From: Candidatus Reidiella endopervernicosa
Lineage (GTDB): Bacteria > Pseudomonadota > Gammaproteobacteria > GCF-013343005
Direction: 5' to 3'
DNA: 64,000 bases
NCBI RefSeq assembly: GCF_013343005.1
Contig: NZ_CP054491.1
Span: 992,001 to 1,056,000 of the forward strand
Shown here piece after piece: positions 9,133 through 17,597 of this stretch. The notes under the pieces are model-generated. The model made no database searches. It had not been told where the DNA came from and was given only the letters and a program-made list of their open reading frames with translations. The translations under genes were made by a program, and so were the position numbers. Each line of letters begins with the position of its first letter. The stretch's first letter is position 1.

Positions 9133-9594
9133 ATGAAAAGAGCGCGTAATTTTGGTCTATTTGTAGCGGCAATGATTTTTCCGCTTCTGGTGGGAAGCGT
9201 TCAGGCCTCTGACGTCAGTGAATTTGTCGGTGATGTGGCCAAGCGGGTCTTTACCGAGACTGAGAGAAATCTGATTCGTAACTACTATCACCAACACGAC
9301 ATCGAGATTGATGATGACGATGACGGTTACAAGTCGAAGAAGGGCAAGGGTAAAAAAGATAAGGGTGCCAAGGGCAAAGGCAACAAGAAGTTGCCACCGG
9401 GGATCGCCAAGAAGCTTGCGCGTGGTGGCACACTCCCTCCTGGAATCGCCAAACGAAATCTGCCCTACGATCTCGAAGCCCGTTTACCTCCGCTGGGACG
9501 TGGTTTTGAACGTCAGGTGATCGACGGCAAGGTGGTGCTGGTTGAGACGGCGACCGCAATCGTGCATGACATTATTGAAGACCTGCTCGACTAG
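9133..9594 (+). CDS. CigR-like secreted basic protein
   Basis: A 153-residue protein with a Sec signal peptide (residues 1-25, cleavage near VQA-SD), a run of five Asp near residue 58, a Lys/Gly stretch (residues 66-92), and two PPGIAK motifs (LPPGIAKKLARGG, LPPGIAKRNLP). This arrangement and the C-terminal VIDGKVVLVETAT match the CigR/RcnB-like family of periplasmic or inner-membrane proteins, one member of which is an anti-virulence regulator in Salmonella. A role here is unknown. Its stop overlaps the next start by one base, so it is translationally linked to a membrane thioredoxin. Confidence 0.7.
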   Translation: MKRARNFGLFVAAMIFPLLVGSVQASDVSEFVGDVAKRVFTETERNLIRNYYHQHDIEIDDDDDGYKSKKGKGKKDKGAKGKGNKKLPPGIAKKLARGGTLPPGIAKRNLPYDLEARLPPLGRGFERQVIDGKVVLVETATAIVHDIIEDLLD

Positions 9595-9986
9595 TGTCGG
9601 AGTTAATCCCCTGGGGACTCGGCGGCATCGCGCTGCTGTTTGTGCTGTTTCAGCTGCGCATCGTGATCACCTCGAAACGGATGGCCGGTACAAGGGTCGA
9701 GGGGCTCGACCAGCTGGTCGGTAGTAGTGAGTCGTGCGACGGTCGTTACCTCTTCTACTTCCACTCACCACGTTGTGGTCCCTGTCGCACGATGACCCCA
9801 GAGATTGAGGCGCTAGCAGAGAAACGTAGCTGCATTATCAAGCTCGATGTAAGTCGAGATATCAACGCCGCCATGGCGCTGGGAGTACGGGCGACACCGA
9901 CGGTGGTACTGGTCAAGGATGGTGCGGTAGAGAAGGTGCTGCTCGGTGGTCAGTCGATCGAGAAGCTCGAAGCGTTGCTCGGTTAA
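9594..9986 (+). CDS. membrane-anchored thioredoxin-like protein
   Basis: Starts at GTG 9594, overlapping the previous TAG by one base. The 130 residues comprise an N-terminal membrane helix (residues 7-26) and a thioredoxin domain with the active site SPRCGPCRTM near residue 60 (Arg replacing the usual Trp) and cis-Pro in RATPTVVLVKDG. The orientation of the anchor is not certain, so the domain could face either compartment. The coupling to a CigR-like secreted protein suggests that the two share a function, perhaps in envelope redox control. Confidence 0.8.
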   Translation: MSELIPWGLGGIALLFVLFQLRIVITSKRMAGTRVEGLDQLVGSSESCDGRYLFYFHSPRCGPCRTMTPEIEALAEKRSCIIKLDVSRDINAAMALGVRATPTVVLVKDGAVEKVLLGGQSIEKLEALLG

Positions 9987-10263
9987 TTTTCTACTTAACA
10001 AATATCGCTTGACTCATGTGGCGTTAAAACGCACTCTCGATCCATGTTGAAATTTTCTGCACAGATTGTGATTTACAAAGCGGCGCGACTGGTATGGCGT
10101 GCACTGCCTGTCACAGCGTGGCTGAGGATTTCGATTTAGCAGAGAGTTAGCAACAAGCGAAATAATCCGAAGGCCACAGATCTCACCACTCTGTGGCTTT
10201 TTTATTGGTCTCTCTGAATGGTTCTGACAGGGCTTAAAGAGACTCATTGAGGAGGGTAGGGCG
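9987..10263. other. intergenic region with a CxxCH-containing open stretch
   Basis: 277 bases. A short + frame (10028-10141) contains the haem-binding pattern CTACH but has only an internal ATG at 10094 and no clear ribosome site; it may be the remnant of a c-type cytochrome gene. The only other structure I see is a terminator at 10173-10203. Confidence 0.3.
10173..10203 (+). terminator. rho-independent terminator
   Basis: GCCACAGA (10173-10180) pairs perfectly with TCTGTGGC (10190-10197), with a nine-base loop, followed by a run of six T. It closes the thioredoxin gene cluster before the DMT transporter. Confidence 0.85.
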
Positions 10264-11145
10264 ATGTCGGTGCCAGCAGCCTATTTGGGCGTGATTTTGA
10301 TCTGGTCGACCACACCACTGACAATCAAGTGGAGTGGTGATGAGGGCGGTGTACTGTTTGCGCTATTAAGCCGCATGGTAATTGGTGTGATCGCCTGTCT
10401 GCCGCTGCTCTATCTGCTGCGAGTGCGTATGCGCTGGGATAGAGAGGCGCTCTATGCCTACCTGGTCTCGGGCCTGGGTGTGTTCAGTACCATGTCGACC
10501 GTCTACTGGGGTGCTCAGTATGTCTCCTCGGGGTTGCTCTCTCTTCTCTACGGTCTGTCTCCTGTAGTGATCGCTCTGATCTCGGCGGCCTTTGTAGGCT
10601 CAACATTTAGCTCCCGGCAGATGGCCGGTATTGTGGTTGCCTTCAGTGGCCTGCTGGTGATCTTCGGTGGCGGTGCGGAACTGGGTTCAAATGCGCTGTT
10701 GGGAGTGAGCTTTGTGCTGCTGTCGGTCCTCTTCTACTCAATCTCAGCCGTCTGGTTAAAGCGGGTACAGAAGCAGATGGCTGCGATGGCGGTTAATTTC
10801 GGTGGGCTGTTGTTCGCACTGCCGCTGTTCACCGTTAGCTGGTTGCTGTTTGAAGATGGGGTGATCTACCCGCTGAGTGAACGTGCGCTCTGGTCGACGC
10901 TCTATCTGGGGATCTTCGGTACTGCGTTTGGTTTCACTCTCTACTACTACGTACTGAAGCGTATCGATGCGACGCTGGCGGGCATGATTACCCAGATCAC
11001 TCCAGTGGTAGCGTTGATACTCGGTGCGCTGCTTAACGGCGAGATGATCGCCAATGAGGTGGCCGCTGGGGCGGTGTTGATTCTCTCCGGTGTTGGACTG
11101 TTTCAGCTACGAGCCAAAAAACGTATGCAGCGTGAGGCCGGTTAG
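10264..11145 (+). CDS. DMT superfamily (EamA) transporter
   Basis: A 293-residue protein with about ten hydrophobic helices arranged as two EamA repeats. The first begins PAAYLGVILIWSTTPLTIKW, the second is near residues 145-280. Length and the WSTTP and ALLNGE motifs match drug/metabolite exporters of the inner membrane; the substrate cannot be read from the sequence. GGAGGG precedes the start by about seven bases. The gene converges with mltC and overlaps its end by four bases. Confidence 0.85.
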   Translation: MSVPAAYLGVILIWSTTPLTIKWSGDEGGVLFALLSRMVIGVIACLPLLYLLRVRMRWDREALYAYLVSGLGVFSTMSTVYWGAQYVSSGLLSLLYGLSPVVIALISAAFVGSTFSSRQMAGIVVAFSGLLVIFGGGAELGSNALLGVSFVLLSVLFYSISAVWLKRVQKQMAAMAVNFGGLLFALPLFTVSWLLFEDGVIYPLSERALWSTLYLGIFGTAFGFTLYYYVLKRIDATLAGMITQITPVVALILGALLNGEMIANEVAAGAVLILSGVGLFQLRAKKRMQREAG

Positions 11146-12326
11146 ATATTGGCAAATTCGGCACGGGCATCGAGCACCTTGAGCAGGTAGCGCCGCGCCT
11201 CCTGGTGGGCGAGTCCACTGCGCAGCTTGTTATAGACCTGCGACGGGCTCATGCGGTTGATCAGTTTGACCGCATAGTCGCGATCCTTGCTGAAGGTGGT
11301 CAGTACGTTGCCACTGCCGGTGTTGTAGGCGGCGATTGAGCAGTACTCACGAGAGACACTGTCTTTGATTTTGCCGAGATATTTGCTGTTGATCAGCTTG
11401 AAGTAGGCCGCGCCGAGTTCGATGTTGTTGGCGGCATCGAACAGGTAGTCGCTGCTCGGTACACGATCCTTGCCGGTCAGGGAGCGGTAGGCGTCTCGTC
11501 CGCCACTGGTCGGTACCAGCTGCATCAGCCCGTAGGCGGGTGCGCTGCTGACGGCAAAGGGGTTGAAGTTGCTCTCGGTACGGATGATGGCGTAGATCAG
11601 GTTTTTGCTGATGCCGAAGCGTTTGGCATTTTTCTCAACCAGCTTGGAATAACGGGCAGCACGCACGTCGACATGGTTGCGCACCATGCGGATCTTGACG
11701 TAGTGGAGCGGTTTGATCCCTTGTGGTGTTTTGACGTTGCGCTGCATGCGGAACTTCTTCAGCAGATGGTCGGCAAACTGCTCGGCTCGTTTTGGTGAGC
11801 TGATCGAGCGCCCCTGCTGGTCGATCACCAGGTCGACGAGGTAGGGTTTGCCACTGATCTTGGTGGTCTTGGCGGAGTAGAGATCGACTGCGCGTGGATC
11901 GTTGGGTGTCAGCAGGGTAGTGACGATGGCGCTGTGCAGACTTTTGTTGCTCTGTTTCTGATCGAGGGTCTCGACCGTTACCACGCCACTATCGAAATCG
12001 ATAATGGCACGACTCTGGTAGTTCTGGGTGTACTTTACGTACTGGGTTCGACTGGCGATCTGGTCGTCACTGCCCCAACTCTTTTTAACCTCACCACGAA
12101 ACAGGGCGCGCAGCTGTTTGAACTGCTGCTTGGTGCGCCTGGCATCACTGACGAGTAATAGTGGGTTGGTTTTATAGGAGCTGACGCGGGAGGTGATCAG
12201 TGATGAAGCGGTGGCGCCGGGATCACCGCTGGTGGCGATGCTGGCGAGCTGGTAGCGAGAACAACCGCTGATCATGAGGGCGGTTGTGATTGCAATAAGT
12301 AGTAGCGGTATACGTAGGCTCTTCAT
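11142..12326 (-). CDS. mltC: membrane-bound lytic murein transglycosylase C
   Basis: About 394 residues from the ATG at 12326 (an earlier ATG at 12344 is less likely). The signal peptide ends in a lipobox (MISGC). An N-terminal DUF3393-type domain containing QYVKYTQNYQSRAIIDFDSG precedes the SLT domain, with catalytic Glu in RTESNFNPFA and the motif APAYGLMQLVP. It cleaves the beta-1,4 bond between N-acetylmuramic acid and N-acetylglucosamine, giving 1,6-anhydro ends, while attached to the outer membrane. Two-domain order and length agree with E. coli MltC. Confidence 0.9.
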   Translation of the reverse strand: MKSLRIPLLLIAITTALMISGCSRYQLASIATSGDPGATASSLITSRVSSYKTNPLLLVSDARRTKQQFKQLRALFRGEVKKSWGSDDQIASRTQYVKYTQNYQSRAIIDFDSGVVTVETLDQKQSNKSLHSAIVTTLLTPNDPRAVDLYSAKTTKISGKPYLVDLVIDQQGRSISSPKRAEQFADHLLKKFRMQRNVKTPQGIKPLHYVKIRMVRNHVDVRAARYSKLVEKNAKRFGISKNLIYAIIRTESNFNPFAVSSAPAYGLMQLVPTSGGRDAYRSLTGKDRVPSSDYLFDAANNIELGAAYFKLINSKYLGKIKDSVSREYCSIAAYNTGSGNVLTTFSKDRDYAVKLINRMSPSQVYNKLRSGLAHQEARRYLLKVLDARAEFANI

Positions 12327-12367
12327 GGTGTTCGAGTATAACAATCTGCCACTTTCGTGGTGGGTAA

Positions 12368-12844
12368 TTGCGTCACGCTATGGCACTCGGCATATTAGAG
12401 AACAATTTCTGTAACCAGATCGAATCTATGGACCCTATCAACTGTCCCTTTGAAAAGACGATTCTCAGTCGACGAGGAAACTGCGAGTGTGCCGACCGCT
12501 TCTATATCGCCGAGCGAGAGGGAGTGGGGTGCGAGCAGCTGGAGGCCTCTAATCAGTGTCGTGCGCTGATCGCGGTGCTGCGTGAGAATGCACGTTTTAC
12601 ACTGAAGATCGTTGGCAGTGCCGAGAACCTGCCGCATGGTCAGGAGATGAAGGTGCAGTGTGGTGGGCTGCTGGGGTTGCAGGCGCTGGTTGAGTCGGAA
12701 GAGTTGCAGGAGCAGGTAGCCAATATTCACTCTCTGGCCGAGGAGTTACTGGCAGAGTATGACGAGTTTGAGAGTGTGCCCTACGGTAGTGTAGTGAAGT
12801 CGATGGCGGCATATGAACATCGCCAGCGCCGGAGTCGACGCTAA
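12368..12844 (+). CDS. conserved-looking cysteine-rich hypothetical protein
   Basis: Up to 158 residues; the ATG at 12429 (MDPINCPFEK) is an alternative start that removes 20 N-terminal residues and keeps the cysteine region. Five Cys lie in INCPFEK, GNCECADRF, GVGC and NQC, suggesting metal or Fe-S binding, followed by a helical C-terminus. I do not recognise a named family. It lies divergent from mltC and convergent with the histidine kinase. Confidence 0.55.
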   Translation: MRHAMALGILENNFCNQIESMDPINCPFEKTILSRRGNCECADRFYIAEREGVGCEQLEASNQCRALIAVLRENARFTLKIVGSAENLPHGQEMKVQCGGLLGLQALVESEELQEQVANIHSLAEELLAEYDEFESVPYGSVVKSMAAYEHRQRRSRR

Positions 12845-12856
12845 GTCAGTATTGAG

Positions 12857-13552
12857 TCAGGGCAGGTAGATGGCGAAGCAGCCGCCGCCGAGACTGCCGC
12901 CATTGCTAATCTTGATCGTACCTTTGCGCTCACCGTTCTGGTGTGCATTGGCCACCAGCATTGAGAAGTAGAGTCCTAGTCCGGTACTGCCGCTGATCAT
13001 GTCGGTCTCACCCATGCGTGCCTCGGAGCGGCTCAACATCTGCTGCGGGTAGCCGGGACCGTTGTCGTCGATCCGAACCACTAGCTGCCCATCCTCTTCA
13101 GCGGCACTCAGTACTACCTGGTCGCGGCCGTAGAGCACCTCGTTATTGAGTACGTTGTTAATCACGCCCGCAAGTAGTCCGCGATCGAAGAACCAGCTCA
13201 ATCCCGCCTGGCACTCGGTGGTCAGTTCGATCTTGTTGTAGGTTAGCAGCGGTCGGTATTCGATTTGCAGCTCATCGAAGAAGTCATCGACATCAAGGTA
13301 GTCGCGGTTGGCGCTGAAGTTGTTGTTGTTCGCTTTGTAGAGGCTGAGTAGTTGAACCAGATCGTTGTTGACCCGTTTGGTCTCGTAGCGGAGTCGCTTG
13401 AGTTGTTCGGTGAGCGGGCTATCTTCGTCTGGTTCCAGGGCAGCGGTTTCGTCGAGTGAATTGAGTACCATGCCGAGTGAGTTTTTGATGTCGTGTACCG
13501 ATGACATCAATACGGCGCTGAAGTCGAGTTTTGGCTCGTCTGACTCACTCAT
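12857..13552 (-). CDS. cytosolic sensor histidine kinase
   Basis: A 231-residue kinase without a membrane or sensory domain. The H-box is SSVHDIKNSLG (His near 20), the N-box GVINNVLNNE, G1 DDNGPGYP and G2 GSTGLGLYF, all needed for ATP-dependent autophosphorylation. It starts 18 bases after the stop of the REC-TPR regulator gene on the same strand, so the two form a transcription unit and probably a cognate pair. Because input domains are absent, the signal likely comes through a protein partner or through the regulator's TPR repeats. Confidence 0.85.
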   Translation of the reverse strand: MSESDEPKLDFSAVLMSSVHDIKNSLGMVLNSLDETAALEPDEDSPLTEQLKRLRYETKRVNNDLVQLLSLYKANNNNFSANRDYLDVDDFFDELQIEYRPLLTYNKIELTTECQAGLSWFFDRGLLAGVINNVLNNEVLYGRDQVVLSAAEEDGQLVVRIDDNGPGYPQQMLSRSEARMGETDMISGSTGLGLYFSMLVANAHQNGERKGTIKISNGGSLGGGCFAIYLP

Positions 13553-13570
13553 GGCTATGCTTACCTGCTC

Positions 13571-15461
13571 TTAGAGTTCGGTTGCCATGCGCTGCAGAGC
13601 GACCAGTTTCTCATTGGCCGGGTCGCTGTCGCGGACGCGGTCGAGGAATTCGTTGACCTGCTGCAGTCCGGTGCGGTTCGCGCCCAGCTTCTGCATCTGC
13701 ATGATGACAACCTGGGCGGCGTTGAGATTGACGGTCTTGTTCTTTGGTAGCCGATTGGCTGCCTCCTCGAAGAGGCCGATCGCATCGTCGAGATTGCCCT
13801 CTTTAACCAGGCTGACGCCGCGGTTGTTGAGGTCGGTGATTTCGCTGCGAATTTCGCGTATCAGTGCATCGCCTTCGGCACCCAGATTGTGGTCGTTGAA
13901 GACCTTACGGATCTTGTCGACAACCAGATCATCCTCATAGAAGTTCTTTAGCAGGCTGCCGAGTAGACCCATCGCCTTCTCTTTCTCGTTGCGCTCCAGG
14001 TTACTGCCGGCCAGATCGAGGGTGATGTCGAGTGGCATCTGCGAGGCGGTGAGGTCGTTATTAGCACCGACCCGATCCATCGCCTCCTGCGCCTTGGCGC
14101 TATCGCCAAGTTTCTGGTGGACCAGACTCTCGACAACGGCGGTCTGCATGTCGAGATTTCGTTTTCCCTTGAATTCGGTTTTGGCCTTGTTGATCAGTAC
14201 CAGTGCATCGCGTCCCTTGCCATTGGAGGCCATGGTGCGTGCCAGGTTGGTGTAGTCATCCATCGATTTAAGATAGGAGTCATGGCTGAGGGTGACGGCA
14301 CGACGAAAGGAGAGGGTTGCGGCCTCGAGGTCATCATTCTCAAAGGCGACCTTACCGAACTCGCGTTGGCGCTGTACGGAACGGGGTGAGATTGAAATGG
14401 CATCGCTTAGTACTCGCTGCGCACCCTCTGTGTCGCCCATCTGCTGATGGCACTCGGCGAGCTGGTCGTAGGCGGTCATGAAACGGTTGTTCTCATCGAT
14501 CAACTCTTCGAAGACCTGTGCTGCAGCGCGGTTGTTGCCAGAGCACTTCTCTGCACGGCCGAGACCGAACGTGGCCCACTGGAAGGGGTGGCGTTCGAGC
14601 AGGCTGGAGAAGATCGAATGTGCTTTGTCGCACTCACCCAGTAAGAGCAGTGCTTCGCCCTTCAGACGTAGGTAGTCAAGTGCATAAGGCGAGCCCTCAC
14701 CGGCGAGGTTCTCATCGCAGAGCTTGATGGCGAGGTCGTAATTGGTTTTCTGCAGTGCAACCTCGATCTTGCCGATATGCGCCTTGCGTGCGAGTACTTT
14801 GTTAATACGTTTGTTGAGCACTTCACCGACAAAGGGTTTGGTCAGGTAGTCATCGGGCAGATAGTCGACCGCACCGAGCACCATATCCTGTCCCATCTCG
14901 GCGGTAACCATAATGTAGGCAGCATCGGCCTTCACAATGCCGCGCTCCTTAACCTCTTCCAGAATCTGCTGGCCATTACGGCCATCGCCCAGGTTGTAGT
15001 CGCAGAGAATGATGTCGTAGGGGACAAGTGCGATCTTGGCCAGCGCCTCACGGGCATTGGCAACCATGTCGACGTTCTTGACGCCGAGTTCTTCAAGCAT
15101 GCGTTTCATCGAGCGACGCATCTCATTGAAGTCGTCGATGACCAGCGCCTTCATTCGCTGACCGCCATGGAGAGCGAAGTGAGGGCGGTTAGTCCGCGAT
15201 AGTCGACGCCGTCTGCCTATTCGTAGTTGAGAGCGCGAGCGAACGACGAAGAAGATGCAGCAGCGGCTTTATGTCGGCGTAGAGTCACTGAGGGAGTTGT
15301 GTAGAGCCGCGAAGAGGTGATTACGCAACGTACGCAGGACGGTCGGGCGCCGCAGGCATAAACGGTCGCGTTAAGTATTTGCCGCTTGCTTGGGCTTGAT
15401 GCCCAAAACAAGCTTTCGCAAAAATAGCGACTCCCCGGTTCGATAGATCAAATCCAGCCAT
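13571..15461 (-). pseudogene. response regulator with C-terminal TPR domain, interrupted after codon 8 by element copy 2
   Basis: The intact gene would begin ATG at 15461 (MAGFDLS...), run seven or eight codons, then the element, then MKALVIDDFNEMRRSMKRML. The receiver domain has the acidic pair DD, the phospho-acceptor in ILCDYNLGDG, Thr in IMVTAEMG and Lys in YLTKPF. The rest, about 390 residues, consists of TPR-like helical repeats for protein binding. Removing 15156-15438 restores the frame exactly. A start at the internal ATG (15154) would still give an almost complete receiver domain, so this copy may not abolish function. It is paired with the kinase at 12857. Confidence 0.8.
15156..15438 (+). 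mobile_element. dispersed insertion element, copy 2 (near the start of a response-regulator gene)
   Basis: 283 bp ending CCCCGG. 5' hairpin loop of the GAGAGCGAAGTGAGG type (shared with copies 5, 6 and 7). The 3' hairpin pairs GCTTG with CAAGC without mismatch. The host gene lies on the opposite strand. It separates the presumed ribosome site and first codons from the internal ATG at 15154. Confidence 0.85.
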
Positions 15462-15822
15462 TATCTGTTCCTTATCGCGCATCCTTGCTGAAATCTGTCT
15501 AGTTTTACTGCCTGCGCACCCATTGTGACGCCCGTCACAACCACTATCGGCTATTATTGTTGTGATGTTAGCAGCAGAACATAAAGTAGTTTGTTCTATG
15601 TAGTTCGTAATCCATTGATAAACCTTACCATAATGAAAACTTCAGGTTGAAAATTCATATATATAAGCTCCTATGAATATTGGCAACCTTATCGCCTCTC
15701 ATGTGACTAATTATGGCCATTTATGAGTAAGTCGCTATAGAATGGCTCCCCCTGAATCGCGCCACGGCCCAACTAGAGCAAATAACAAACGGGCGATAAC
15801 AAGGTGATCCGATAGGCGACCT
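15462..15822. other. 361-base regulatory region between divergent genes
   Basis: It separates the REC-TPR regulator (left, - strand) from the NERD-domain gene (right, + strand). Its centre is AT-rich (15590-15680). It contains one clear operator-like dyad (15523-15540); I see no tRNA, terminator or convincing ORF. Confidence 0.5.
15523..15540. promoter_or_regulatory. CRP/Vfr-type operator dyad
   Basis: TTGTGACGCCCGTCACAA is a perfect inverted repeat with 8-base arms. Its core TGTGA-N6-TCACA equals the ideal binding site of CRP/Vfr-family regulators. It sits about 62 bases upstream of the regulator gene's start (15461) and about 283 bases before the NERD gene, so control of the regulator-kinase operon is the more likely role. 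Confidence 0.65.
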
Positions 15823-16542
15823 ATGCAAGACCTCATATTAGACATTGCTGCCATGCTCTCCATCTCGGCTGAAACGCTGGTGACCGCCTCGGTCGCGCTG
15901 CTGTTGCTGCTGGTGGCGGGCTTGATGTTGACCCCATACCTGCGCCGAGTGGCTGAGGAGCGTCAGATCAGGCGAGTAATATGTCGTATGGGCGTGGCGT
16001 TAAAGCGTGATGTGATGCTTGATGATGGCATGGATGGCAAGGTCTTTATCGACTATCTGGTACTTACTCCTGCGGCGGTCGTCGTAGTTGGAGTGCGTAG
16101 GCTTCAGGGTGTGGTGTTTGCCGCTGAGAGCATGGAGCAGTGGGCCAACGTGGTGACAAACCGTAGTTACAAGTTCGACAATCCCTTACCCGCGGTCGAA
16201 GTGGGCGTGGCTGCAGTCCAGCAGCTGCTGCCCAATATTAAGGTTGCAGGGCGGCTGCTCTTCTCTGGCGCAGTCAGTTTCCCCAAGGGCAAACCCGAAA
16301 ATGTATTGTTACCTGTTGATGTTGGCACGCAAGAAGGCAAGCGCAAAGATGTGCAGGCGTCGGTAGAGCAGGGTTGGAATCTGTTGGCGCAGCGTTGTGA
16401 GCCTATTCCTGAACAGTATCTACGTGATGTCGCAGTGATCGATGATGGGGGCTGCAGCCATCGCATCAATGTGGCCGTGCTGCTGTTGATAGCAAATATA
16501 GGCTGGCTCGGCTGGCGACTACTGTTTAACGGCATGCTCTAG
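15823..16542 (+). CDS. NERD domain-containing membrane protein
   Basis: A 239-residue protein with a membrane helix near residues 20-42, a central domain and a hydrophobic C-terminus (VAVLLLIANIGWLGWRLLF). IDYLVLTPAAVVVVGVRRLQGVVFA with QWANVV... and NPLP resembles the nuclease-related NERD domain, in which D, E and K residues form a nuclease-like core; here the usual E/K of VIEVKR reads VVGVRR, so catalysis is uncertain. It is followed three bases later by a glycine-rich-domain protein and probably shares its transcript. Confidence 0.65.
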   Translation: MQDLILDIAAMLSISAETLVTASVALLLLLVAGLMLTPYLRRVAEERQIRRVICRMGVALKRDVMLDDGMDGKVFIDYLVLTPAAVVVVGVRRLQGVVFAAESMEQWANVVTNRSYKFDNPLPAVEVGVAAVQQLLPNIKVAGRLLFSGAVSFPKGKPENVLLPVDVGTQEGKRKDVQASVEQGWNLLAQRCEPIPEQYLRDVAVIDDGGCSHRINVAVLLLIANIGWLGWRLLFNGML

Positions 16543-16545
16543 CAC

Positions 16546-17187
16546 GTGGATATCGTTGGTTACGCAGTTGTCCTGATTCTGATTGTCGTAATGCTCTGGG
16601 TGTGGAGCCAGCTGCGAAAACGTAAACGCAGTGCATTTATCGATAGTGACCCATTCCATGCGGCGGTAGTGAATAAGTTGCGCGAGGTTCGGCCGGAGCT
16701 GACACCTGCCCAAGAGCTGATGGTCTTTGAGGCGCTGCGCGAGTACTTCCATATCTGTAACACGGCCGGTCGCCAAATGGTTTCAATGCCATCGCAGGTG
16801 GTTGATGACGCATGGCACGGTTTTATTCTCTTTACCCGTGGCTATCGCCACTTCTGTCGTCACGCCTTCGGCCGTTTTCTTCACCACACTCCAGCCGAGG
16901 CGATGCAGAGCCCGACCCTGGCGCAGGATGGGATAAAACGCGCCTGGCGCATCGCCTGTACCCGTGAGGGGATTGACCCAAAGACTCCTTCTCGCCTGCC
17001 ACGACTCTTCGCCATTGATGCCGAACTCAACATCGCCAACGGCTTCCGCTACGTCACCGACTGTAAAGATTCACGCCAGACAGATGGCAGTGGTGGTGCC
17101 TACTGTGGTTCCGATATCGGCTGTGGTGGTGGCTGTTCGGGCGATTCTGGTGACAGCGGCTGTGGAGGTGGCTGTGGCGGCGATTAG
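16546..17187 (+). CDS. glycine-rich domain-containing protein (GRDP-like)
   Basis: Starts at GTG 16546, three bases after the preceding stop. The 213 residues show an N-terminal membrane helix (5-20), a cytosolic domain with VVDDAWHGFILFTRGYRHFC and FLHHTP, and a C-terminal tail made of Gly, Cys, Ser and Asp (from about residue 180, CGGGC motifs repeated). The VDDAWH-F-L-YT and FLHH signatures match the GRDP-like family first described in plants. The function is unknown. The Cys/Gly tail could bind metal or anchor the protein. Confidence 0.65.
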   Translation: MDIVGYAVVLILIVVMLWVWSQLRKRKRSAFIDSDPFHAAVVNKLREVRPELTPAQELMVFEALREYFHICNTAGRQMVSMPSQVVDDAWHGFILFTRGYRHFCRHAFGRFLHHTPAEAMQSPTLAQDGIKRAWRIACTREGIDPKTPSRLPRLFAIDAELNIANGFRYVTDCKDSRQTDGSGGAYCGSDIGCGGGCSGDSGDSGCGGGCGGD

Positions 17188-17230
17188 ACAGGAGTTGAGC
17201 GTGTCGCTATTCGACTGTGGCAGAAACGCA

Positions 17231-17257
17231 AAAGGCCCACGCAGTGCGTGAGCCTTT
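17231..17257 (-). terminator. terminator, likely for tRNA-Phe, possibly bidirectional
   Basis: AAAGGC-CACGCA and TGCGTG-GCCTTT form a strong hairpin. In the - strand sense it is followed by TTTTGCGTTT, suiting termination just after the tRNA; in the + sense it would serve the glycine-rich-domain gene. Confidence 0.65.
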
Positions 17258-17265
17258 CGAAAATA

Positions 17266-17341
17266 TGGTGGCCCGGGACAGAATCGAACTGCCGACACGA
17301 GGATTTTCAATCCTCTGCTCTACCAACTGAGCTACCGGGCC
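17266..17341 (-). tRNA. tRNA-Phe (GAA)
   Basis: A 76-base cloverleaf on the - strand: acceptor GGCCCGG pairs with CCGGGCC, D-arm with AGCTCAGTTGGTAGAGC, anticodon loop TTGAAAA with GAA, T-loop GTTCGATTC, and an encoded CCA end. Confidence 0.97.
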
Positions 17342-17597
17342 GTAATAACCTGAAATGTTTCCAGTTATTGCGTTGCTTGGCGACTCAAAACCGTATTAAT
17401 CGCCTGTGGCAGGCCGGTTCTCGATAACCAAGAGCTGCGCATTTTACTCATTCGGCTAATGAATCTCAACCACGCTGGCGCGGTAGTTCAATGTGGTTGC
17501 TGTATTGGGTCTGTTAGGTCCCGCTCAGCAGAGATAACTGTCGTTTTTCACAGCTATTAATTGATAGCGCTGTTCGAATGTAGGCAGGTTAGGATCG

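Noticed and set aside
10028-10141. Small c-type cytochrome gene with CTACH
   Set aside because: No start codon with a ribosome site, no signal peptide and no axial Met region; at most a remnant.
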